Assembly: GCA_016844955.1 (NCBI GenBank)
Contig: JAERTH010000016.1
Span: 1-33,392 of the forward strand
Origin: Fidelibacterota bacterium
GTDB taxonomy: Bacteria > Fidelibacterota > UBA8477 > JABMPR01
DNA: 33,392 nt
Direction of reading: 5' to 3'
The notes under the pieces were generated by a model. That model did not search any database. It had not been told where the DNA came from and worked only from the letters and a program-made list of their open reading frames with translations. The translations under genes and the position numbers were made by a program. Below, one piece after another: positions 1 through 7,248 of the stretch (position 1 is its first letter; every line of letters begins with the position of its first letter).

Positions 1-60
1 CTCGAACCTGTGACCTACGGATTAGAAATCCGTTGCTCTATCCAGCTGAGCTACCGGAGC
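1..60 (-). tRNA. tRNA-Arg (anticodon TCT), 3' end cut by window edge
   Basis: On the minus strand the 5' acceptor strand GCTCCGG begins at position 60. It is followed by TA, a D-arm GCTC..GAGC with the AGCTGGATA loop, an anticodon stem ACGGA/TCCGT enclosing the loop TTTCTAA (anticodon TCT, reading AGA), a short variable loop, and the start of the T-arm with GGTTCGAG. The last part of the T-arm, the 3' acceptor strand and the CCA end lie outside the window. The gene is transcribed away from the cupin gene. Identity follows from the anticodon as read; a covariance-model scan of the complete gene would settle it. Confidence 0.93.
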
Positions 61-232
61 CAGTAGCATGCCATATTATTCGATCAAGTATAGCTGAGCA
101 AGGCATTCCTTATGCAGATTAGCAACAGACTGAGAGCTGGAAACAAGCTTGTCCAAGGAAGTTTACTCAGGTATCTTTATCCTCCAATAATGCTTAACAA
201 ATAGTAGACACTGTTTTTAATGAGGAAATGAC

Positions 233-1090
233 ATGCCAGTTTTGATCAAGAGACTCTCAATCCTACTAACCATCGTTATTTTCAACTGTACACCAATTGC
301 TGAGGTCCTCCCCCCTCAGGATAGCTCTGAAATTCCAAAACAAGCGCTAACTATGAACTTTAACTCCCAGTCACCAGTTTTCTCTGAGACCTTAATGCCG
401 GGGGAAATAGCTGACACAGATATTGAACATATCGCGATCATAGGACCCTATTCCCACCTTGACTCCTTAACTCCAGGGTTTGATGATATATTTATCTTTC
501 TCAAGGGGACCGGCAACCTGATTGCTGAGGACACCAGCTTTGCCATTGTACCTGAAAGCATTGGCCTCCCGCTTTCAGTTCCAACGGTTACACTTGAAGT
601 GTCAGAGGGGAACACCCTTCACTATGTTCATATTCAAAAGAAGCTATCCGCCCAGGACCAGATTGACCTGAAACGCTACCCCACTGAAAACAGACATACG
701 ATCTACTTTAGAAGTTTTGAAGAATGTACTGCCTATACTGAAAAAATTAAAAGCCCCAACACCGTCAGCCGTACGGTTCTACCAAAAGACCACATACCGA
801 GAGTTGCTCAAGGGACAGTCGTAACCATGGGTCCTGATGCGGTTGGTGCCCATGAACATCCCATGCTGGATCAATTGTTTCTGGGGCTTGGCCAAAACGA
901 TGTCACCGTCTTTGCCGATGATAAGAGTATTGCTTTCAAGGAGTTTGAGATATTACACATTCCCATAGGAGCCAGTCATTGGGTGACCGTTGATGAAGGC
1001 AAAATTATGAACTATCAATGGATGGACTTCTTTCTCACAAAAAAGGGTGAGGAATGGTTAAAAACCCATAAGCAAACTGAAGATTATTAA
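233..1090 (+). CDS. secreted bicupin-fold protein
   Basis: A 285-residue protein with a hydrophobic N-terminus (residues 5-18) followed by Cys19. The sequence before the Cys (IFNC) is a poor lipobox, so either a lipoprotein or an ordinary exported protein is possible. The C-terminal cupin is clear: GAHEHPMLDQLFLGLG (205-220) gives His207, His209 and Gln214 (Glu in most cupins), and PIGASH (244-249) gives the last metal His249. Residues 70-115 look like a second, degenerate cupin (FIFLKGTGN), so the protein is probably a bicupin. Cupins bind a metal and either catalyse reactions on small molecules or bind sugars; the substrate here cannot be told. GAGGA lies about 7 nt before the ATG. It precedes glycosyltransferase genes on the same strand by 37 nt, so a role in envelope sugar metabolism is possible but inferred. 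Confidence 0.75.
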   Translation: MPVLIKRLSILLTIVIFNCTPIAEVLPPQDSSEIPKQALTMNFNSQSPVFSETLMPGEIADTDIEHIAIIGPYSHLDSLTPGFDDIFIFLKGTGNLIAEDTSFAIVPESIGLPLSVPTVTLEVSEGNTLHYVHIQKKLSAQDQIDLKRYPTENRHTIYFRSFEECTAYTEKIKSPNTVSRTVLPKDHIPRVAQGTVVTMGPDAVGAHEHPMLDQLFLGLGQNDVTVFADDKSIAFKEFEILHIPIGASHWVTVDEGKIMNYQWMDFFLTKKGEEWLKTHKQTEDY

Positions 1091-1127
1091 ACCGACTTAT
1101 ACATAAAAATTTAAGCTTAGCCGGTAC

Positions 1128-2753
1128 ATGATCATTACTCGCTGGAAACTTCAACCCGAGCAAATCACCTCGCTTGTGGCTTTAGTTGCCTTCATGCTTC
1201 TGGGGGGGATATTTTCAATCTTTTTTGGGCAGGATAACAATTGGGATATGCGCAACTATCATATCTACAATGCCTATTCGTTTTTGTTTGATCGCAGCCA
1301 CCTGGATATTCTACCTGCTCAGTTTCAATCCTTCTTCAACCCGCTCCCTGATCTATTTCTACTGTTTTTAATAGTGAACTTCCAGCCCATGGTAGTTGGA
1401 TTCATAATGGGAGCCATCCACGGTATTAATTACTTCCTGATCTTTAAAATTGCGCACATCGCTTTGAGTGATAATCCAGATCATCAACTCTCATATAAAC
1501 AATACTCAGTCTCAATCACACCCAGCAGGATGGCCCTACTATTGAGTCTGACCGCATTTACAGCCCCCGTCTCATTTAGCCTGTTGGGAACCTGCTATCA
1601 TGATAATCTGGTCAGTATTCCCCTGTTGTTTTCACTGTGGTTAATATTGATATCCCTTAAAAACCCACACCAGGCCGTACTTCGGCTAATGCTTTGGGCT
1701 GGTTTTGCAGGGGGTATCAGTTTTGGTTTAAAGATGACCTCAGCCATTTTTATCCTGGGAAGCGGATTAACGCTCTTTGTTGTGGTACCCAAACTTTACG
1801 CCAAGCTAAAAGCTCTCTCAATGTATTCTGCTGGGTTCATAGGCGGCATGCTGTTGAGTAGCGGTTTCTGGTATTTAGAGCTCTGGCAGAAATACGCCAG
1901 CCCCGTGTTTCCCTGGTTCAACACCATTTTCAAATCCCCAGAAGTCTTAGATGTGAGTATCCGTGATACGCGCTATTTGCCAGCCTCAATCCTGGACGGT
2001 TTGCTCTATCCCTTTTACTTCATGTACCGTTCCCCCTACTCCATCAGTCATTGGAGCTTCAGAGATATCAGATTTGCGATCATTATGGTATTACTCATCA
2101 TTTTTGTCAGTGTGTGGCTCAAGAATAAACTAATTGATAAAGAACGATTACAAGTTTCCTCTTCCTCTGTGTTTATCTTAATTTTCTTCATCTTTTCCTA
2201 TATAATCTGGCTGGTTCAATTCTCCATATACCGCTATTTGTTTATCCTGGAGCAATTGGCGTTTGTTGGAATTGCTATCCTCATTTATAATCTCATTCGA
2301 TCCAGCAAGGTTGGTTCTGGGATTATTATTGGTCTGGTACTGATCACTTTTTATACGGGTTGGTCACCACGACCTGATCGGCTTCCCTGGCAAGAGCATT
2401 ACATAAACGCGCAAATCCCTGACCTTGAAGGACTTGACAGTTCAGTGGTCATTCTGGGTGGTAATAGGCCTACCTCCTTTCTGATTCCAGGCTTCCCTGA
2501 GACCACTCGAGTCATCCGCCTGCAAAGCAACATGCACACATATTTAAGCCCAGAGTCAGAATTCATAAGCCAGACAAGACATCTTATGCGAACCCACGCC
2601 GGCAATTTTTACATCCTTACCCTGAGGAAATACCTTACCATCGAGCAAGAGCTCATGGATCGATTTGACCTTGAAATCGACACGGGAATAAGCTGGATGA
2701 TCAGAAACCCACACGAACCAAAACTCCAAATCTGGAAGGTTAATCGGAAATGA
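1128..2753 (+). CDS. polytopic membrane protein, GT-C-like glycosyltransferase
   Basis: A 541-residue protein with about ten hydrophobic membrane spans, beginning at residues 14-34. Just after the first span lies GQDNNWDMRNYHIYNAY (34-50). This Asp-containing first periplasmic loop is typical of GT-C fold enzymes that take sugars from polyprenyl-phosphate carriers, and the WD-RNYH-YN pattern is one I recall in bacterial membrane proteins annotated as GT87/DUF2029-like. The short hydrophilic C-terminus after about residue 430 would be a periplasmic domain. The stop codon overlaps the next start by 4 nt (ATGA), so the protein is probably translationally coupled to the GT2 enzyme that could make its lipid-linked donor. 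No clear ribosome site precedes the ATG. The acceptor is unknown. A flippase or plain structural membrane protein is less likely. Confidence 0.68.
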   Translation: MIITRWKLQPEQITSLVALVAFMLLGGIFSIFFGQDNNWDMRNYHIYNAYSFLFDRSHLDILPAQFQSFFNPLPDLFLLFLIVNFQPMVVGFIMGAIHGINYFLIFKIAHIALSDNPDHQLSYKQYSVSITPSRMALLLSLTAFTAPVSFSLLGTCYHDNLVSIPLLFSLWLILISLKNPHQAVLRLMLWAGFAGGISFGLKMTSAIFILGSGLTLFVVVPKLYAKLKALSMYSAGFIGGMLLSSGFWYLELWQKYASPVFPWFNTIFKSPEVLDVSIRDTRYLPASILDGLLYPFYFMYRSPYSISHWSFRDIRFAIIMVLLIIFVSVWLKNKLIDKERLQVSSSSVFILIFFIFSYIIWLVQFSIYRYLFILEQLAFVGIAILIYNLIRSSKVGSGIIIGLVLITFYTGWSPRPDRLPWQEHYINAQIPDLEGLDSSVVILGGNRPTSFLIPGFPETTRVIRLQSNMHTYLSPESEFISQTRHLMRTHAGNFYILTLRKYLTIEQELMDRFDLEIDTGISWMIRNPHEPKLQIWKVNRK

Positions 2754-3700
2754 GTACAGAAACTTTTGACGGCTGGTTACTCTCTAAAACGATTGCTGTC
2801 TGTATTCCCTGTTTGAATGAGGAACTGACTATAGGTCAGGTAGTTAAAGACTTTCAGGAATCACTACCCCAGGCCCACATTCTGGTTTACGACAACAATT
2901 CAACTGATAAAACCGCTGAGATTGCACAGGCTGCTGGTGCAGAGATTCGGACCGTCAGACGCAGAGGCAAAGGCTACGTCGTCAGAAGGATTTTCAATGA
3001 GCGAGATGATGATCTGGTCATTCTGGTGGATGGTGATTCTACCTACCCTGCAGAAGCAATCATGGACCTACTTGAGCATCAATTCAAGACTCCCCGAGGG
3101 ATGGTTGTAGGGAGCAGAGAGCATAAAGCGGCGGCTGGGGCCTTCAGACCCCTGCATTCCCTGGGCAATCATTTGATCAGTTGGCTAGTAGGCCGGAGTT
3201 TTAATTATCCGGTTGATGATGTGCTTTCAGGATATCGAGTTTTACCTCGCGCCATCTACAAAAGTTTGGTGCTCAATTCAGAAGCCTTTGATATTGAAAC
3301 AGAGCTGACACTGCAGGTACTGGCCCTTAAGCACCCTATTGTCGAAGTACTGACTTCATACCGGTCCAGACCCAAGGATAGTCACTCAAAGCTGAATACC
3401 TGGGGTGATGGGCTACTCATTCTCCGCACCATAGCACTCCTGGTCAGGTATTATCGTCCGCTCTTCTTTTTCAATATCATGAGCTTCATTTTTGTCCTGC
3501 TGGGCCTGGCTGCAGGATCAGTCCCTATCCTTGATTATATAAAATTTCAATATGTCTACCATGTACCCCTAGCCCTGTTAGCGGCCAGCCTGGAAATTGT
3601 GGCCGTCATCTTTTTTGCAGTAGGGCTTATACTTGATTCCATCCGTTATTATCATCAGATTGAGATGAAAAAATTGAATCGTGATGAAAAATTTGATTGA
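2750..3700 (+). CDS. family 2 glycosyltransferase, polyprenyl-phosphate sugar synthase type
   Basis: A 316-residue protein. The GT-A domain starts with IAVCIPCLNEELTIG (15-29), continues with YDNNSTDKT (47-55), and has the metal-binding DGD at 94-96 in ILVDGDSTYP. VLSGYRVLPRAIY and EAFDIETELT are the usual later motifs of dolichyl/undecaprenyl-phosphate mannosyl- or glucosyltransferases. Two predicted membrane spans lie at about 239-260 and 270-297, as in GT2 enzymes of the ArnC/GtrB type. These transfer a nucleotide sugar to a polyprenyl phosphate on the cytoplasmic face. The 4-nt overlap with the preceding GT-C-like gene supports a donor-maker and donor-user pair. The sugar cannot be read from sequence. 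Confidence 0.88.
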   Translation: MSTETFDGWLLSKTIAVCIPCLNEELTIGQVVKDFQESLPQAHILVYDNNSTDKTAEIAQAAGAEIRTVRRRGKGYVVRRIFNERDDDLVILVDGDSTYPAEAIMDLLEHQFKTPRGMVVGSREHKAAAGAFRPLHSLGNHLISWLVGRSFNYPVDDVLSGYRVLPRAIYKSLVLNSEAFDIETELTLQVLALKHPIVEVLTSYRSRPKDSHSKLNTWGDGLLILRTIALLVRYYRPLFFFNIMSFIFVLLGLAAGSVPILDYIKFQYVYHVPLALLAASLEIVAVIFFAVGLILDSIRYYHQIEMKKLNRDEKFD

Positions 3701-3877
3701 ACGCAAATCTAGGAATTCTCACTGGATCGAGACTAGGTGTTTTTCATAAATCACTTTTTTCGTACCACCCGTGCTATAAAACTATCTCTTTATTTTCCTT
3801 CAAATTTGTACATCTTGTGTGGAGCAATGACAACCCGAAGATAAATACCTGAATCACCCCCCTGGAGGATTTCCCGT

Positions 3878-4966
3878 ATGAAAATGATGTATAAATTTGC
3901 CAGATTCCCAAGGGATAAAAAGCTGCTTCAGGATATTAACAGAGGTGCCACTCTGTTGTTTGACAAGCTTTCAGTACTTGATGTGGATGCTTTAGATGTC
4001 TCCGATTACAACAAACGCTACCTGAAACGCTATCAGCATAAACTTCGCACGCATCTTCAAAGGCTGGCCTATCTGTTGTCATGGACCCTCCATTCTGAGA
4101 ATAAACCTTTGTCTGAAATCGTCATGGTCGACTATGGTGGTGGTTCTGGTTTGCTATCGCTTCTTGCCAAGGCCTGCGGTGTGGGTACGGTTATCTACAA
4201 TGACATATTTGATGTGTCGTGTCAAGATGCCGCAACTGTTGGAGAGAAGCTGAGTTTAAAACCAGATCATTTTGTTGCCGGAGATATTGATGCCCTGAAT
4301 AAGTATCTGACCAGCAATAACTTAAAATGTGATGCCCTGGTTTCCTGTGATGTTTTGGAACATATCTACGATCTAGAGGTCTTTTTCAAATCTCTGCATC
4401 AATTATCTAATCAGAGTTTTAATTATGTCATCTCAACCCATGCCAACCCGATGAACCCTATCATTAACCGTAGCTTAATGAAGCTTCAGGTGATTGCTGA
4501 GACTGTTGAGAAGGAAGCCGGGTACGGACACAAATCAAGAGACAGTCTGCGTTCCTTTTTAAATGCCAGGAAGGATATTCTGGAAGAAGCCTTTCAAGAT
4601 CAACTTAGTCAGACTGAAATTGACAAACTGGCATCATATACCCGTGGCATGCATAAGTCCGATATAGAGCAGAGTGCTGGACTTTACATGGCTACGAAGC
4701 AAATGCCCACTCCTCTGACTCACCCAACCAATACTTGTGACCCCTATACAGGGAACTGGGCAGATCGTCTTACCAGTCCTTTTGAAATTCAAAACTTATT
4801 GATGGATACTGGCTTTACTGCAACTGTTTTAAGTTGTCATCATGGTGATCCAAAAAATCTACCAAAAAGACTTCTGGCCAATATCCTTGATATTATGATG
4901 CGAGTTTCAGGTAGACAGGGATTAAGGTTGGCTTCTTATTTCATGCTTTATGGAACCAAAAAATAA
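3878..4966 (+). CDS. class I SAM-dependent methyltransferase
   Basis: A 362-residue protein. The SAM-binding loop is VDYGGGSG (84-91). The acidic residue after strand 2 is in YNDIFD (107-112), and motif IV is in SCDVLEHIYDLE (156-167), which is the UbiE/Methyltransf_11/25 pattern. About 85 residues precede the core, and the region after residue 190 contains an insert before a final strand. GGAGGA lies 8 nt before the chosen ATG; the Met codons at residues 3 and 4 are less well placed. It follows the glycosyltransferases by 177 nt, a gap that holds AT-rich sequence and no further gene. It may methylate the sugar or product made by that pair, but the substrate is unknown. Confidence 0.82.
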   Translation: MKMMYKFARFPRDKKLLQDINRGATLLFDKLSVLDVDALDVSDYNKRYLKRYQHKLRTHLQRLAYLLSWTLHSENKPLSEIVMVDYGGGSGLLSLLAKACGVGTVIYNDIFDVSCQDAATVGEKLSLKPDHFVAGDIDALNKYLTSNNLKCDALVSCDVLEHIYDLEVFFKSLHQLSNQSFNYVISTHANPMNPIINRSLMKLQVIAETVEKEAGYGHKSRDSLRSFLNARKDILEEAFQDQLSQTEIDKLASYTRGMHKSDIEQSAGLYMATKQMPTPLTHPTNTCDPYTGNWADRLTSPFEIQNLLMDTGFTATVLSCHHGDPKNLPKRLLANILDIMMRVSGRQGLRLASYFMLYGTKK

Positions 4967-5033
4967 GTGATGTTTTGAGTTTTGATATTAAGACTTAGTA
5001 ACTTTACATTTTAGCGGAACACACACTGAACAA

Positions 5034-5768
5034 TCAATCAGACCTGGCAACCAGTAACCGCCCTTTGGTATTTCCAGAGCTATCCTGAAGTGGCGTAACC
5101 ACAACTTCTTTCAAAAATGCTTTACCACTATCATCCACAAACTTGAATTGTTCGAGACGATGAACGACTCCTGAGTTCCTATCAAGTAAAGTTTCACCTT
5201 GACTGGAATCAGCCAGTAAAGTTTGAATTGAGTGCGCCCTTGCTGCTTCGCGCTTTAGTCCAAATGTCTGCTCTGCGGCTTTGTTGAATTCAATGATGTT
5301 TCCATCAAAATCACAAGTGATCATCATATCCAGTGAGCTATCCAGCACATCACGAACATCTGCCAAGACTTTTTGAATCCGCTTATCCTGTTCATGTCTG
5401 TAGAGTGAAGTTTCCAGGACAATCCGTAGATCACGATCATTAAAGGGTTTAATCAAATATCCGAATGGTTCGGTAATTTTTGCCCGCTCGAATAGCACCT
5501 CATCTTCATGTGCAGTGAGGTAGATAATGGGTACATGCTGCTGGGCCACAATCATTTGAGCCGTTTCAATCCCATCACTGGTTCCTTCCAACATGATATC
5601 CATTAGGATTAGATCTGGTTTCAACATGGTAGCTCGCTCAACTGCTTCAGCACAATTGACTGCATTGCCAGCCACTTCATAGCCCATATAATTCAATTTG
5701 AATTGAATGAATTTTGCCATCTGAATATCATCTTCAACAACAAGTATTCGCTTTTTTGATGTACTCAC
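5034..5768 (-). CDS. response regulator: receiver domain plus PAS domain, no DNA-binding output
   Basis: A 244-residue cytoplasmic protein. Residues 7-120 form a CheY-like receiver: acidic pair in VVEDD, phosphoacceptor Asp57 in LILMDIML, Thr85 in YLTA, Lys107 in YLIKPF. Residues about 130-240 form a PAS domain (LDSSLDMMITCDFDGNIIEFN, then FGLKREEA-like and a C-terminal GRLLVARSD strand). No HTH, GGDEF, kinase or other effector follows, so it probably acts by protein-protein contact or modulates a kinase in trans. The start is GTG with AGAGGG upstream. No cognate kinase is adjacent; the sensor kinase at 16824-19016 is the only one in the window and no link is shown. Confidence 0.88.
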   Translation of the reverse strand: MSTSKKRILVVEDDIQMAKFIQFKLNYMGYEVAGNAVNCAEAVERATMLKPDLILMDIMLEGTSDGIETAQMIVAQQHVPIIYLTAHEDEVLFERAKITEPFGYLIKPFNDRDLRIVLETSLYRHEQDKRIQKVLADVRDVLDSSLDMMITCDFDGNIIEFNKAAEQTFGLKREAARAHSIQTLLADSSQGETLLDRNSGVVHRLEQFKFVDDSGKAFLKEVVVTPLQDSSGNTKGRLLVARSD

Positions 5769-6126
5769 TGAGTGACCCTCTTACTTTTTCTTTTCAGATC
5801 ATCCGGTCTTGATGGAATCCTCTCTGCACAATCCAGAAACCTTCATCTCCCTGCGCTAACTGCTCAAGGACCAGGAGATACTGCTTTTCTATTATCGACA
5901 GGTCACCCCCAATTCTTTACCTTATTCTCAGAGCAATTGATAAAGGGGTGTTTCGTATTCACGCCAAAAAAAATGCACTTGTGGGTAGTACCGGGGAATA
6001 CTGTTGGAGCTTAATGCTTCTTTGATTGATATATTTTGAAATACAAACTCAGGTTGAGTTGGTAAATAATATTTGCCAATTACTTTGCTGGCTGGAGCTT
6101 TGGTTTAACAAAATAGGATCGGCCAT
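5769..6126. other. 358-nt non-coding spacer between divergent genes
   Basis: This stretch separates the leftward response regulator from the rightward NlpC/P60 lipoprotein, so promoters for both are expected here. I see no convincing -35/-10 pair, no strong hairpin and no credible gene. An open frame at 5772-6014 starts with GTG, has no ribosome site and has no recognisable protein features. Confidence 0.5.
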
Positions 6127-7233
6127 ATGAATACTACATCCAATATACAAAAAATCGGTTTCGCCAGTTTAGTAATGATTCTCATGCTCAATGCCTGTGC
6201 CCACTCACCGGCGCACAAAGATTTAGATGATGTTCAAAAAATTATTTCCAAAGCGAATGCAGGATTTTATCTCGATCAGCGTATCTGGTTTCAGGATATT
6301 CAGGCCGAAATGCATGGTCAGGATATTGTGCTCACAGGGGAAGCATTTTTTGAAATACCTGTCCGAAGCATTGCTAAGAGGCTTCGCAAGGCCGGCTACG
6401 AGCAGAATGTTATTGATTCAGTGCATTATTTACCTGAAACCTTCGATAACAATCTGGCCTATGGTATCATCACCCAGCCTTATGTCATGGGTCGTTATAA
6501 ACCGGTTGATGTGAAACAAGAAGGCACTGAAATGCTCTATGGTGAGCCTGTTCGCTTAATAAGAGAGCTCGAACAATACCTCCAGGTTCAATCTCAGGTT
6601 GGATATTTGGGATATATCCCCAAGGATGCGGTCCGCCGAGTTACCCTTTCTGAATGGAACCAATATCAGGCGGGCAAGCAAGCCAGTTTTAGCAAATCAG
6701 TTCGCCTCGAAAATGGCTTTGTGATAAATATGGGCACCCGCCTCCCCTACCTGGGTGGTGACAGTCTACTCCTGGCAGATGGTTCAATAATTGATCTTGA
6801 TTCGGAACACTATAAAGTGGTGGATCCAGCTGCAAACCCGCTACGACAGAACATCATCGCAGCGGCAGAAGAATTTCTTGGGCTTCCATATGTCTGGGGT
6901 GGTCGCTCCGCTGATGGTGTGGATTGTTCCGGATTTGTCATGCAAGCATATGGATTGAACAGTATTTATCTACCCAGAGATACAGATGAAATGGCCAATA
7001 TTGGCAAGATTATCGGATTGCCAGGCTGGACAGATGCCATGCTTCCTGGAGATCTTCTATTTTTCACCGGCAGCCGACGCCTGGTTACCCACACCGCCAT
7101 CTATCTGGGTGATGGAAAAGTGATCCACAGCCTGGGAAAGGGTGTGCAGATCGAGAGCATGAATCCTGATGATCCAGATTACGCCGAGAGAATGACAAAG
7201 CGGTTCATTTTTGCCAAGCGTATCTTCGATTAA
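6127..7233 (+). CDS. NlpC/P60 cysteine peptidase lipoprotein with SH3-like domains
   Basis: A 368-residue lipoprotein: signal peptide with lipobox LNAC, lipidated Cys24. Residues about 50-105 form a small alpha/beta region (DIVLTGEAFFEIPVRSIAKRL). Residues about 130-230 look like two SH3b-type domains (GEPVRLI, GYLGYIPKDAV, then GTRLPYLGG and LLLADGSIIDL). The C-terminal NlpC/P60 domain (235-368) has VWGGRSADGVDCSGF with catalytic Cys267, VTHTAIYLGDG with His322, and His334 in VIHS as candidate third residue. This architecture (SH3b plus NlpC/P60) is that of D-gamma-Glu-mDAP endopeptidases such as YkfC, which cleave peptidoglycan stem peptides. It would work in the periplasm, anchored to a membrane. 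The gene is monocistronic and convergent with the T9SS cargo gene. Confidence 0.9.
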   Translation: MNTTSNIQKIGFASLVMILMLNACAHSPAHKDLDDVQKIISKANAGFYLDQRIWFQDIQAEMHGQDIVLTGEAFFEIPVRSIAKRLRKAGYEQNVIDSVHYLPETFDNNLAYGIITQPYVMGRYKPVDVKQEGTEMLYGEPVRLIRELEQYLQVQSQVGYLGYIPKDAVRRVTLSEWNQYQAGKQASFSKSVRLENGFVINMGTRLPYLGGDSLLLADGSIIDLDSEHYKVVDPAANPLRQNIIAAAEEFLGLPYVWGGRSADGVDCSGFVMQAYGLNSIYLPRDTDEMANIGKIIGLPGWTDAMLPGDLLFFTGSRRLVTHTAIYLGDGKVIHSLGKGVQIESMNPDDPDYAERMTKRFIFAKRIFD

Positions 7234-7248
7234 AGCCTGAAGGCTACA

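Noticed and set aside
5772..6014. 80-codon open frame on the plus strand
   Set aside because: GTG start without a ribosome site, no recognisable domain and overlapping the expected divergent promoter region.
7234..7248. Small hairpin AGCCT/AGGCT after the NlpC/P60 gene
   Set aside because: Five-bp stem with a 2-nt loop and no T tract; not a credible terminator.
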